Part shown: positions 37,601 through 52,600 of the stretch, one piece after another
How positions within the stretch are numbered: the stretch's first letter is position 1
Layout: each line of letters opens with the position of its first letter
Source: Cheilinus undulatus
Lineage: Eukaryota > Chordata > Actinopteri > Labriformes > Labridae
Direction: 5' to 3'
Assembly: GCF_018320785.1 (NCBI RefSeq)
Contig: NC_054867.1
Coordinates: 55,067,776-55,131,775 of the forward strand
DNA: 64,000 nucleotides
Notes under the pieces: model-generated
What the model was told of the DNA's origin: nothing
What the model saw: only the letters and a program-made list of their open reading frames with translations
The model's database searches: none
Translations under genes and position numbers: made by a program

Positions 37601-40600
37601 TCCACGGGTTCTGAGACGCCTTTAGGAGCGGTGACGGCCACAGCCAACGGAGCCACGCCAGCCTTCTTGCAGTCCACAGTGAAGGATTGTGGGATATTAG
37701 CCCTCACACTTGACCCCACACCTGGACCGGACACCTTGACCTTACTGGGATCGACCACGTCCGTCACTGGGACCTTGAATGGACTTCCTGGAGAAATAAA
37801 GAGAGAAACATCGAAATAATAAAAATCAGAGAGGTTTTTGAAAGGACAAGAAGAGGATAAAAAATAACAGTTTCAAACGTCTGTTAAAAAACAGCTTATG
37901 AGACCAAAATGTGAAATATTTCTGGAGATAATAACCACTGCAACAACCAACTAAAGCACAAGAGGGTGCTGTGCTTGGCAACACAACTCTTATTGACATA
38001 TCTGAAAAAAATCCAGGTAGTAGAGTCACTTCATCTACTGCTTTATGTTTCTCTAAGAACTGGGACATTTTTCTGTTGGGAGAAAATGTATCTAACCTAA
38101 CTGAAAATAAACATTTTGATCATTTAAGTTCATTTTTTTAAGGGAAAATAGACTGGACTTATACACAGCAGACCTTCCTTGCCTTTTGCACAACATGCAA
38201 CATTCAGTTATTCACCCACGGATGGCAAAAGATGCTCCAAAAGGTCCATCAGTTTAAGTTTATCCCATTTATGCATGGGCTAGGGCTGGGTAATTAATCG
38301 CAAATTAGATTAAATTGCAATATGACCTGGTGCGATTTTCATATCGCAGAAGATGCAATATTTCTTTGACCTGAAATTTGTAACAAAATACCAGTTAAAA
38401 ACTGTTTGCAGCAGAGATGTTATGCATTACATATCATGAAGTCATTCTAGTGGCACATTTTTGGAATAGTGTACAAAAAAAATCCTACTTTCTTCATTTT
38501 TATATGTATTTCTCATTAAATATTAGAAATATATTAAAAGTATCATTCCCTTTAATACAACAGTTCTTATCCAATTTGCAAAATGAGTCAAAATCATCAC
38601 AATTAGATATTTTTTCCCAAATTGTTCAGCCCTGGTTTAATCTAATATTGTGTTGGTTATAATATAGAATGAACTATAGCTTGCTTTTGTTGGAAAATAC
38701 ATGAGATGAGGAACTTAAGAGATAATCGCATATTAAACCCCTTAAGCCCTAGCGGGATCATATTTGGTCCTGCTCGCCTTGATCCAAACAAACTTGCTCT
38801 GTGCACTCTAGTTTTGCATAGAAACAGTCATGTTACACATCAAGTTAAACAGAAGAAGCTCAGCTACAAGCTCAAATAAACCATTTTTACCTAGACACAT
38901 CCAACTCAAAAAAGACTCAAATCAATGACCACATATCAAAGTGGCTGTAGTGCTACGTAGCCACACAGTTCCACCCCCTATGGGATGGTGCCTGGTACTA
39001 CAGGCACAAACATGGTCTCATTTGAAAGCCCAGACCTCTACTGAAAATTCAAGTCATGTTTGTACAGTTTCCATTTGTTTCAACAGTTTCTTTTAGTTTT
39101 CTGCACTTTCTTTAGTGTTGTTTTTTGTGCCATTGAAAATAAATCTGCTCCCCTTGGAGTCAAACTTTAGTTCCTTTGTAAGAATTCCTTTGAAAGGGAA
39201 ATATATGGAGGTCTGGGTGATTTTAGGGGGTAAGAATAGAATTCCACGATGCAGTGACCACCTATAATGGCATATGAGTTAAAAAAAAAAAAAAGTTTGA
39301 TACCTGTGTTTTTTCAAATGGTAGAGATTGTGCCAAATTGGGCCAATTTGGCACAAGAGGGGATTTCGCCTGGATATTTTTTACTAAAATCTCTCTTATT
39401 TTGTCCTGATAAACCTCCAGTGGCATGAAAGTTGAAAGAGGTAATGTCAAAATGTGGTGCTTTGGCTTTCTGGAGATTTTTGGACTTCAACTGCATTATT
39501 TCTATGAGATATCTATGCTAAAATTGCAAAAGAAAATTGGGCGAAAATGATATTTTTCATTTGCCAACTTGATCCTCCCTGACCCAGTAACATATATAAA
39601 CATATTTACACTTCTGAATAAAGTTCACAAGTGCCCTCTTCATAATGGTACCCTGATCATTCAAACAGAGCTTGTAGTTACAGTTATACTCATTTAAAGA
39701 TGGGCTGGAAATTTTGAGCAGTAGCCTAATAAAAGAGGCTTGGGCTTAACAGGTTAAATCTCAATCGCAATATTGGGTAAAAAAAATCGCAATTAGATTA
39801 TTTTGCCAAATCATTCAGCCCTAGCATGGGGACATGCTACTATTCCACATCAAGAACAATTTGTGGTTCGCACTAGGGCTGAACAATTTGCAAAAATAAT
39901 CCAACTGTGAATTTTTCCCCCCGATATTGCGATTTAATATGTGATTATTTTACTAGATTACTCAACTTATGCGTTTTTCAACAAATTCAAGCAATAAATC
40001 AATATTATAACCTACATTCAGTCAGGAGCACTCATCATACATTTAACCATTTCATTGTAAATGGATACAGCCTTCAGTTTTACTTGGCAGAGAAGGCTCT
40101 GCTCTAAAGATGCTATCTGGTTTAGTCAGCAGCATGCTTTTACTTTCAAGGGAGTGCATGGCTAGAAACCCCCATATGGATGGACACATAAATGAAAATT
40201 TGGATAGAAAAAAATGTTTTTTTTTTCAGAAGCAATTAATCCATCATAGCATGAATCGGAATATGAGGATGCAACAAGCTTTAAGCTATAAAGGAGGCGG
40301 CTAGGGTGGAGGAGGTTAAGCTTGTAAAGCTGCTGCAAAAAAATGAATATATTAAACAGCTATTTTGACATATTTCAAGTTTAAGAAATATTGCAACTTC
40401 TGCAATTTGTAAATTGCAGCAGGCCATATTGCAATTTAATCTAATTTGCAATTTACTGCCCAGCCATAGTTCACACTTTGACATTTGGACTACAGGATCA
40501 AAAAGCAATCCACTATCCCTCCATCTGAAAGACAACCTCCTTTACCACTTATCCACCGCCTTTCCCAGATCAGATGAACAGCCACAGACCAACAGCTGTG

Positions 40601-43600
40601 TTTGACAGCTGTTAAAGAAGGAAACAAGCAGAGTTTTTCCTGAACAAAGTCAATTAAACCAGACTGCAGCTTTAAAAGCTCAACCACATCTTTAAGCCAT
40701 TAAACTGGAACACTCAGCACGTCTTTAATCAGCCAGTAACCCAAACTACATCAACTTGTAAACATCCTCAGTCTTTTAACGTCAGGGCGGTTTGAGACTG
40801 GAAACCAGCAGAGCTGATAAAATGCTCACGAGGAAATTAACATTAAGGTTTGTTAGGGAAGAAAAGATGGTGGTGGATGTGTGCAGATCTGTGCAGCAGA
40901 AAAAGATGTTTCAGTATCTCTGCCAAACTTTTTCACAAGCTTTCTGACATACAGTAAATGAAAATACTGCACCAATTTCACTAAATTCCCCACCAGTTAT
41001 TTATCTGGATTTTACAATAAATCTTCTGTAGAACCATTTAAATCTTTTAAATGGTTAAATTGGCTGGAGGTCTATTTTATGCATCAAAGTCAAATATGCA
41101 GCACCTCCAAGGGGGAACATTGAGGGGGCTCCAAGGAAAAATGGTTGGGAAGCATTGGCCTAGGGCAGTGGTTCTCAACGCCGGGGTTGTGAGACACTGA
41201 GAGAGGGTCGCCAGATGCCTTTAAAAAAACTAGGAATCATTTTTAATTTACACTGTTGCTATTTTACAAAAATTTTGCCAGATTTCAACCTGTTCTCATC
41301 TTTTTTACCACCAATTTTGACAACTTTAACAGACTTTTGCCACTTAAAACCCATTTTTGTCAACTTTAATCCCTTTCCACCACTTTTTTTTCTGCCTGTT
41401 TTTGCCACTTCTAAACCAAATCTTGCTTCTCTCTGCCTATAGTTTGCTCTGTTGACCCATTTTTGCAACTATTTACCCATCTTTACCACTTTTTACGCCA
41501 CATTTCACAAGTGCATGTGCCCATTTTTGCCAGTCTAACGCATTTCTGACAGTTTCTGCCTCAGCTAACCCATTTTTGCCGTTTTATATCAATATTTCAT
41601 CCCATTTCACCAAATTTCCACCTATTTTTGCTACTTTAACCCCATTTCAGCCACTTTTTTATCCCCTTTGACCACTTAATATGCCTGTTTTTTTAACACT
41701 TTAACCAATTTTTGCCATTTTTGGTTATTTTTGCCACTTTTATCCAATTTTCGGCACTTCTAACCCATTTCTGCTACTTTTAAACTCCAGTTTCACCACC
41801 TTTCCCAGCATTTTTCGCCATTATTAACCCATTTTAGCTATTTTTAAAGTTTCTTAATTCTTTTTAAAACAAAAGGATTAACATTTTGAAGAGAGCTTCT
41901 TACTGCACAAATGAATTAAAAAGATATTTGTTTCTTTGATAAAAGTGGTTATGGTTCAAGTTAAATATAAAATACCACAGCTTAGGTTTACAATGGACCA
42001 GGATTTTGCTGGCCCCTAGTTAGGCTGGCACAATGTTGTGGCACAACATCCTCATGATAAATCCTTATCCCCCTACATGACTAAAGCTTATGCACAAGAC
42101 TGTATACTCTCCTTTATACCATGATTGCCAATTCAGCTCAGATGGCAGAGCAAGCACCTGCACACTATGGCCACCGTCTCTGATGCACAAGTTGGAATAG
42201 TGATCTTGTTTGAAATGTCTTTAAAGGTTAAATATCTGACCTGGGATGTGCTCGCCCCCGTAGGTGATGTTGACGTCGTAGAGGCCAGGCGTGAAAGGGA
42301 CGTACTCCACGCTACAGCTGCCATCTTTGTTGTCTTTGCAGGACATTTTTGACTCGGAGGGACCCTCCACTGTGATGCCCAGACCACCGATACCTGCACC
42401 CCTGGTTAAAAACAGACAAAAACAAAACTCAGCAAAGGTTTGATTTAACTATCTCACAGTCTGGCTTCTACTTTGTCTTCTTTAGAACACCATCTTTCCT
42501 TTTTCTACCTTGTGATGATGTTAAAGTTGTTTGGTTTTTCAGTCAGAGCTTGCTGGAGTCCGGGGCCTGTAGCTACCACCCTGCTGGGGTCACATCCCTC
42601 TGACACAGAAACCCTGAACGGGCTCTTCGGAACTGGAGTGCCGTCATACAGAACCTGGATGCTGTGGGCTCCTGACATACAGATAAAGATGGACAACAGC
42701 CATGTGAACCCAACACGAGTTACTCTTGTAGACACTGCAGCGTCATAAATAATGTTTTAGTAGATAGTTCACTGCAGCAGCCTTGTTACCGTTCTCAAAA
42801 GGCGTGTACTCGACACCGTAGGTCCCATCTCCATTATCAGTGATCTCACAATCCGTCAGCGCTCCGGACGGGTTCTTGACCTCCGCCTTTAAATGGTCTC
42901 CTCCACGACGGGTCAGAGGACTGGCATCTACAGTGAACGCTGTGGTGGCTTCTCTGAAAACACCTGGAGGAAGGACAAAACAAAGGGATTTATGCTTAAG
43001 AAGCTCTCGAGTAACGTTGATATCAAAAAGAGCGACGGGGTGTTTCTGAGACTGTGAAGAAGCTTTACCCTGATGATATCCTAGGCCTTAAAGATGTAGA
43101 CATTAAACCTGATTTAAAAGATGAGCAAACTTTTTCATATTCCAAAATGAATCTTTGCAACATTTCTAATCCTTTTAAATTAAATCAGTAAATTCAAATC
43201 TTGCCATTGTTTGCATTTAGGCCCAGTTCAACCATTTTTCTGTGTTTTGTAACAACGATTTTTTTGGTTACAAAACAAGCTCTTCAGGAAAACACGATGA
43301 AAAAATAGTGCAATTGTAGTTCCACTGATAGAATGGTCAAAAACACAACCCTTAAAGATTACTATTATCTTAATACTGCTTAATATTCAAGTGACCAACC
43401 CTCAGCAGATACGCACAAGATACATTTAACTGTAACACTGCGATGATTTATCATGTTTACGTCAAGTTAAAATTCACGGTCTCTCAAAACTGTATTAACT
43501 TTCCACAAATGCAACGTGGAGATCAAAAATGAAAGTTAGCTTAAGCTCAAGTCACATCAAGAAATGTAGTTATGATTTTTTCCTTTTTTTGTTCACCATG

Positions 43601-46600
43601 AAACAGGAAGTTTTTTTCCAGAGTCTTAAAATCTTGTAGAACCATGAATCTGAGCAAAAATTTTTGAACAAAAAAGGAAACTATGGCAATTTGTTTTTGT
43701 TCGCCATGAAACAGGACAATTTTTTTCCAGAGTCTTGAAAAACTCATGGCCATAAATCTTAGCACAAATGTTTGAACAAAAAGGTTAATTATGGCAAGTG
43801 TTTTTGTTCGCCATGAAACAGGATGGTTTTTTTTTCCAGAGTCTTAAAATCTCGTAGAACCATGAATCTAAGCACAGATGTTTGAACCATAAAGGTAATC
43901 ATGGCAATAGTTTTTGTTCACCATGAAACAGGAAGGTTTTTCCAGAGTCTTTAAACTTTTGTAGAACCATGAATCTTAGCAGAAATGTTTGAACACAAAA
44001 GGTAAGCTATGGCAATAGTTTTTCTTTCCATGAAGCAGGATGTTTTTTTTACAGAGTCTTAAAAACTCATAGAACCATGAGTCTTTGCACAAATGTTTGA
44101 AAAATGGTTAATTATGGCAATTTGTTTTTGTTCCCCATGAAACAGGAAGTTCTTTTCTATTTGCGCAAGAGCCATGAATCTTAGCGCAAATATTTTAACC
44201 AAAACATACCTATGGCATTTTTTTTGTTTACCATGAAACAAGAAGTTTTTCCAGAGTCTTTAACCTTTTGTAGAGCCATGAACCTTAGGGCAAATATTTG
44301 AACCAAAACATTGCTATTGCATTTTTTTTGTTCGCCATGAAACAGGTAGTTTTTTCCACGGTCTTAAAAACCTGTAGAACTGTAAAACTAGCCTAAAAGT
44401 TTGAACAAAAAAGGTAATTATGGCAATTTGTTCTTGTTCCCCATGAAACAGGAAGTTTATTCCAGAGTCTTAAAAAATTCGCAGAACCATGAATCTTTGC
44501 TTAGACCCATGGATCAGAGTGGATTAAAATGTGTCAGAACAAAAAAAACCAAAAAAAAAAAACCAAAAAAAAAAAACCTACTAAGAAATATTTCATGTTC
44601 ATGGTGAGCAAAACAATTACAATAACTAAGATTTTTTTTAAGTGACTTGAGCTTAAGCTGACTTCAACAAACAAGATTAACCCACAAACAATGACCACAA
44701 ACTTCTAGTTTTTATGTTCATGTTACAAATGTAGAAAATAAATCACATTTTTAAAAACTGGAAATTTTTACCTTCCCATAAATACAAAAAAATCACTGCA
44801 AATGTCATAGCTTTTACGTTTTCAAGTAATTTTGTCAATAAGTTTGCAGAAGGCATCTGCTTTTACATTTGTGGGAAGTTTAGTACGTTTGTGGGAATAT
44901 TACATTAAAAGCTGCAGATTTGTATTATGTTTGTGGTTCAATATGTTGATGGGCTGTTATTACGTTTGCAGGCGTAGCATGGAAATGTTACACCTGCAGT
45001 CAGACCTGCACTCTGACTATGTTGGCTCATACTTCACCTTTTCCCTCCACTCCAGGTCCAAACACTTTGACCTTGGAGGTGTCGACGGCAGGATCAGCCA
45101 TGACTTTAGCGGGGAACCCAGGTACGGCCTTTCCTCCGTACTTCAGCATCAGAGTGTACATGCCGGAGCTCAGAGGGACATAGGTCACCGTGAAGGTCCC
45201 GTCTTTGTTGTCCACCACCTCAGTCTTTGCTTTAGCACCTGGAATAAAGAGTCAAGTTTAACATTCAGCATCCATCATCAGCCTTAAGTCCACCCTCTCA
45301 GGGTTTCCACATATCCTGGAAATGTCTTGAAAATTCTTAAATTGGACCTAAAAAATTAAAGGCCTTAAAAAGACAGTATCCTATGCACTGACACTAAATT
45401 GCAAGGCCTATTCTCTGCTTTATTTAAAATAATTCAGGTTTATATGAGCAGAGGGAACAAACCTTAATAGTGTAAGTACTGGCAAGAAGCAGGAAGCATG
45501 GACGTCTTATTTTGACCAAATATTCTTAAATTAAAACAAAAGCCTGTCTCTTATACAAGGCCTGTTCTTTCTGAAATGTTATGGATATATTTCACCATTA
45601 GATAAGTAAGAATACTGGATCTGAGTGAATAAAAAAGGGGGTCACTGTTACCTGATCGTGGTGCAGAGCCAGTGGGACTGGTTGGTGGCGTATCAAGTGC
45701 CGCCTCCAGGCTGAGCTCTCCTGGTCCGGCTCGGGAACAGTCCACATTCACCACACTGGTTTCTCCAACCTGTAAAAAACATAACCAGCACTAGGTCATC
45801 ACCAGTCCTATAACAGTGGCAAGAACAGACAACCTTTATAGTCCAAAGCCAAGACCTGGAGGTAGTCAGAGATCATTTTAGATTTAAAATTTTGTTTTAT
45901 GTTTCCTCCATGTTCAAGAAGTAAATACTGAAGGATCTTTTCTGTGGTAAGAAACATAACCAGAACTTTTCTGACTGATACAAGCCTCTAAATTCTGTAT
46001 CAGGTTTTAACTTGTCTGCCACGTCCTCTCCTGACCCTCACCTTCGCTCTCTTCAGTCCCGACCCCGAGGCCACCACCTTAGAAGGATCAAACGGCATCT
46101 GGATGTCAGCTTTGAATGGCGATCCTGGGATGTGGACCTCCTCAAACAGGATGTTAACCAGGTAGTCTCCAGGCTCTGTGGGCAGGTAGGAGACAGAGCA
46201 GGTGCCGTCTCCGTTGTCTGAACACTCGATCTTCGCCTCTGTCGGCCCCTCCACAGTCAGACCCAGACCTCCGGTACCGGCGCCTTTGGTGTCGATGGTG
46301 AACTCTGCAGGGTTTCCCACCAGACCTCCTTTTAATCCCGGACCGAACGCCTTCACCTGCAGAGGCAGCACAGATAAAGGTGCAATGCAGCAACTTTTAA
46401 TGCATTTTCAGTTTTTATTTGTGCAAGAAATAAAATAGCTGCAAAAGTTAAAACAGCAAAAGACATTAAAAATGTTCCAGTTTATTTTTTCTGTTATAAC
46501 TGTTAAAGAGGAACTATAAGTGTTTGAATCTATATATTTGATGTTTTTCTGTCTATATTAAAGGTGACGTTACCTTGCTCGGATCTGGAGGAAGCTGGGC

Positions 46601-49600
46601 CTCCACAGGGAAGGGGCTCCCTGGGACGGGGTGTCCATCGTAGGACACATTGACAGAGTGGACCCCCTCTTCTGTTGGGGTGTAGCGGACCCTACTGACC
46701 CCGGCTTTACCTGGCTTGGGCTCCACCTTACAGGGCACGGCCCGCTGACTGGGACTGAGCTATTAACACACAGAAACATTGGAGCATAAGGACACAGTGA
46801 GTCTTTATAATTCATGTTTCTCATCCTTCTCTCATATGTCCATTAATTTAACCCTGATTTAGGCATCTCACATTTATTATGAATGAAAGCAAAATTCAAA
46901 CAAAACAAAAGAGTAAAATATTCAGTCAAAATAAGCTTACTATGATCAGAAGGATCTTTTTGAATGAATGACATTGATTAACCCAAAGTCAAAGTAAAAT
47001 CAAACTAAAATGAAACCAACATTGTGGTTTCATGGATGACTTGAATAATGAAGGAGAAAAGCAGTTAAAAGTGGCCCTCCTGGTTGATGCTGTATGCCAC
47101 TCAGAAAGCATTCTAGCGTCGCTCACAGCAGAGGAAGGGCACCTTTTGCAGCTTTTCTCCCTCATATGAAACATATCCATTAAACCACATGGCTCTTTAC
47201 TTTATGCACATACATACATTGACGACAATCCCTAAACTTTACAAAATTGCATTTTTTCCACAGTTTAACCGATGTACCTGGCGTGGAAGTGATCAACGCC
47301 ACAATTTACTCAGCCCTGCAGTGGTTCTCAACCTTTTCAGGCTTCGCCCCCCCAAATAAAGGTGCCAGAAACCGGGGATCCCACTGTACCTGAAGGTGGC
47401 TAAACAGCTCTGTACGTTTAAGAATAGTCATGTGGAGACAAGGCCGCCCAAAAGAGGGGATAAAGGGGAGAGCTGTCTGGGACCCAGACAGACCGGAGAC
47501 CATGGAGGTCAGAACAATCCCGGTCAAATGTAAAGTTAAGCTGTGATAAACGCATTTTTCACCTGAATAATAACCACTCTCATCAAAGCAACACATTTTT
47601 TACTATTCATTTGTGCCGTAGTGTATAGCCATTTTAAAAATGTAAATCCCTTACTTATAAGCAGAATTAAAATGGGTTAAAATGGCACAAAAGTGTGTGG
47701 AAAAGGAGGTGAAACAGGACTTTAAAAGTAGCAGAAATGCGTTAGAAACGGAAAGAATTATATGAAAGTGGCAAAGGAATAAGCAAATAATGGCAAAATG
47801 GATTAAAGTGCCAAAAATGGACAAAAGAAGTGATAAAAGGGGATTAAAAAGTGGCAGAAATGGGTTAAAAGTGGCAGAAATTGGTGGAAAAATTCAATGA
47901 AATGGGATTTAGAAGTGGAAAATATATGTTTAAACTGGGAAAAATGGGCTACCTGAGGCAGAAAGACTGGCAGAAATTTGAAAAAAATGGGTGTAGAAAG
48001 GGGAATAAAGGGTTAATAATGGGTCAACAACAGCCGTGGCAAAACAGGCAGAAACAAAGCAGTGGAAAGGGTTTTAAGGGGACAAAAATGGGTTTAGAGA
48101 GGCAAAAGTGTGTTAAAACTGGCAATAATTGGTAGAAAAAGTGATGAAAATGAGTTAAAATGCGGTAAAATTGATGTAAAAGGAAAAGTGGCAAAAATCG
48201 GTAGAAGAGAGTCAAAAATGGTTCCAAATTGTGTAGAAATTGATTTAAAAAGTGTCAAAGAGTAGTAACAAATTTGGTTAGGAAAAAAATCATTTAAATT
48301 ATTTTTTAAAAATTTTTTCGAGACACCTGGCGACTCCCTCTAAGTGTCTTGTGACCCCAAAGGGGGTCCCAACCTCAAGGTTGAGAACCAGTGGTCTAGT
48401 CAGATGAAGGTAGACAAGAGTCTAGAGGAGTCTAGTACTGAGCTAAGAGGAAAGCTGAGGAAAGACACTCATTTTGTCCCAAACATGCTTTTAATTGAAA
48501 CGATGTTCTACAAAACGGCTCTGTTATGTTAGCCGTGGTAGCTAGCTCCCGTTTGAGTGCCAATTTCCTTTCTTCCATCGTTTGTCGTCATTTAAAATTA
48601 CCATATTTGACCCTTTAAAACAAGTTTGCATCGGTCTCAGAGGTCCCCAAAACATGCCTGTGAAGTTTGTTGCTGAAAAACACTCCAGTATTGATTTCTG
48701 CATGTCTAAAAACCCCTCTGTTTCAGCCCTGCTCAGAACGTGATGTTTCTGTGTCTGTGGCTTTAAATGTTAATGAGCTGTCTGACTCCGCCCCTCTCAG
48801 GAGATGGATGTGGTTACTGCAAAGCAACACTGTAGAGCGCTGCCCCTAAGACTGGCTCAGACTACATGAATTCAGCCAGATTTAAGCCCGGCTGCAACGT
48901 TGCTAACCTTGCAAAGCAGATGGAAACGCCCGTTTCCTTGTTTCTCACTGGTGAATCCATCTTGCAAGTCTCCCATCTGAACCGTTTGGGCCAGTTAGAA
49001 AGTGACAGGACCAATCAACTATGAGGCGCAGTACTTTCAGGCGCAGCAGAGTCGTGATGTTTACAAGCAGCAGCAAGAGCTGGTGCGGTTGTGGAGGAAG
49101 AGATTAGCATGGATGCTGCTAAAGCGCCAGTTTTATCAGAACTTGACGACATTTCTTCTTTGAAAGAAGAACAAAGAACAGCAGTGAGTTGTTTTGTTTT
49201 CAAAAACGACAAAAGTTGAGTACTGATGTCTATAGTCGCCATGTTTCACGTTATTCCTCAGTAGGTGTGCACACGCAGCTCGATAGCTGCTACATAATGT
49301 GTTTTGTTGCTCTGATTGGCCCGCAGAGATGTTACAGACAGAATGTTTACCCAATCACACTCTGAGTGTTTTTTCAAAGCCTCTGCCTTTTCTCAGATGT
49401 TTCCTGTTGAAGCTTTCCCAGATGGATGTGTGAAACAGCTCGTCATCAAAACGACAAACGGTCTTGTAGTGTGACATAATTAACAACACATCAAAGACTC
49501 CTTACGATTCCTCACGACCACGGTTTTACAAGACTAGCATGTCAGAATTTTTCATAAATCGTCGTCTAGTTTGACACCCTGACCTGACGTCAACAACATG

Positions 49601-52600
49601 AATCCTGACGTCTAACAAAAGGAGAACATTTGCTCATTATCTTTGCATCATCATTTACTAGATTTACCACTTTTATCCCCTTTTATTCCCTAAAACTAAT
49701 GTTTAAATTCTATTTTATTTACGTTATCACATGCATACCTTAAGTTCTAAGTTCTTAAGTTCACGGAGATTGTGGTGACGTCAGCATACGCTGAGCGGTC
49801 AGGATCACTCTTGTAGTGTGGCCAGGCTGTCGGCCAAGACGAGACTAGATTTGGTTGCATTGTCTGGCATGGGGCCATCGTGACCAAAAAGAAATCGTGT
49901 AGTCTGAGCCGGCCTGAAGTGACGTCACACTTCCAATGTGGACCAAAACACGGCGGCCTCCTGGTGAGTTAATAAGCTCAAATTTACTCTAAAGGCAGAT
50001 CTCTAGTGAGTTTTTTAGTTCGATATACAAAAGAGATAAAAATATCTACTCATAAAGATGAGCCCGTCAGATAATGCAGGGTTCCTTTTATCCGATTCTA
50101 TTATAGAATTAGACTCACCACTGCCACCTCCAGTTGTCCCTGACCTCCTGCACCCTTCGTATCCACCATGAACTCCTGCTCCTGGTTGACTTCCACTCCT
50201 GAAACAGTTGGAAAAAAAATCTCTTTTAAAAAAGGACAGAGAAGCCTCAGTAACAGTTAAATAATTATGGTGCAAACGATGAAAATACAGAGCTTTCCTA
50301 AACATTTATGCACAAAATCAAATACGTGCCACATTTTGGAACAGGCAAAAAACTACAGAAGTCTTACTTCCGTCCATGTTGTCTACATTGACTTTGTTTA
50401 GATCCAGCGGGGCGGCGATGTCGACCTTGAAGGGACTCTTTGCGATGGGATCTCCCCCAAACTTCACTGCGATGGTCATGTCCCCCTAAAGACACGTAAA
50501 GGCCATACTGATGAATATAAATGAAAATGTGGAGAGGTGGGTCAACTGGGTTGACTGGTTTGGCCTGCAGCCTTTATGTCATGGTCCCATAGATCCGTGG
50601 TTCACAGCTGGTCCGGCCATAGCATATTAGATATTTTGCCTTTTATTTTCTGAAACCATTTCACAACCCTCTGAAAACTGTTCTCTAAATATCTGGTGTT
50701 ACACTTCCAGAAGCAAAGGTGTGCATGTTTAAATATGTATATATTAACATTTCTTATTCCGGACTGGAAAAGAAGAGAATGTGGAGATACAAATCGTCTT
50801 CAGAGCATTGTTAAACATTTAAAGCAGATTTATGCACTTCAGATCAGGGATCAGCTGTAAAAATGGCGTACCTGTTGTGCAGGTGTGTACTTGACGGTCT
50901 GGGAGTAGTCATAGTTGTCGATGATGTCAAAGTCTTTGACAGGAGAGGAGAAGGAAACATCGAGCGGTGCTTTCCCTGCTCCTTTAGTCAGCACTGTGAA
51001 GTGAGTGGGTTTACCGCTCTCTATACCTGCACAGGTAGACAACAGCAAGGCAGCAACACACAGATAAGACAGTGATAAACAAAGCTTGTCAAATTACTGG
51101 GGTTCTTTAGTTATACCATCCACTAAGACAGCGGTTTTCAAAGTGTGACAAACAGTTTTATCTCACCAGTGGGGGCCAGTCCAGGTCCTTCTGCTTTCAC
51201 TTTTGAGGCATCATGGGAAGGGTCGACTTTGACGCTAAACGGACTCTGAGGGACTTCCTGTGTGCAGAAATCATCACAGAAGTTCACTGATTTATGCAGA
51301 GGTTAAAAGCTCCACCCCCTTCCTGTGTCAGTGTCCATGAGTCTGTACCTTGTCAGTGAAGAGGACTTTAACGGTGAGCCTTCCAGCAGCGGGAGGGATG
51401 TATTTGACAGTGAACGTGTCATTGGCGTTGGGGATGATGTCGAAATCCACGTCAGCCTCTTTGTCTCCGACCATGTTGGCGTCGCACTTAATGCCAACAC
51501 TGACATCACCTGAATGAACGCACAAAAAAAAGAGGATTTAAAATAACATGAACAAGCCGGCACATGGTTTCTTCTGTCTGGTAAAAAGACAAAAAATAAT
51601 CGTATAGATACTGAAGCCCTAGTTATTTATCTTTTTAATTCTTGGTGAGCAGGAGCAGAGTGACAATGTAATATCAATTAAGCATAGAGATTCATGTTGG
51701 TTCAGGCGGGTCTAAGCCAAGGACAGATTTTTACGACCTATTTTATAATCTGTGTGTAATTGTAGACATGCAAATAAGTGTTGTAAAATGGAGTATAAAG
51801 AGCACTGGACAGAAGATTCGTGCACATTCTGCCATGGCCCCTCTGTGGTCATGGTTGGTGTGTTGAAATAAACCCAGAAAGTTTCTCCTGCTGACGGTTG
51901 TTGGTGTCTAATTTTCCTGTCTTATTAGAAATTCCCACCACAACATTAACCTTTGTGCCCTCCTCAAATTTACTACCCTCTTTACACCTTTGAGGCAAAA
52001 ATGTACATGCACAGATAAATTGCCATTAAATCAGCATACATCAATATTTTTTCTTTTTTCATACATCTCTTTAACAACTTCAGACCTGCTCAAATCTAAC
52101 AAACACTGAGTAATTTTCAAGATTTTAACCCTTTAAATGCCAGTTTGATTATTTGAAATATTTTATTATTTACTAAAAAACACAAAAAGTGAATTATTTT
52201 CTGTATAATAAATAGTAGAAAGATGGGGCTTTGGGGGTGATGAGAGTCTTGGATGGGTCAAAGATTATCAAAAAAATTGATTTGATTGCATTAATATTTT
52301 TTTATGTAATGTCAGAAATACCCTCCTGACATCTTCGAGGCAAAAATGCCCCCACTGACTTCCAATAAAACCACATTTTTAAAATTCACTGTCATTGCAG
52401 TATAAAATCATGCATTCTTTAATGTCAGCATTTCAATGTGAAGAAGTCTAGTGAAATTTGACATTTTTACCATATTCCACCAGATTCGACCATTTACTCA
52501 TTTTAGGACCATGCACCAAATTCTTGTATTTTTGCCCGTTATGTTATGACATATTATAAAAAATACAAAGGCAATGAAATCAGTTTTGTTGCTAATCTTT

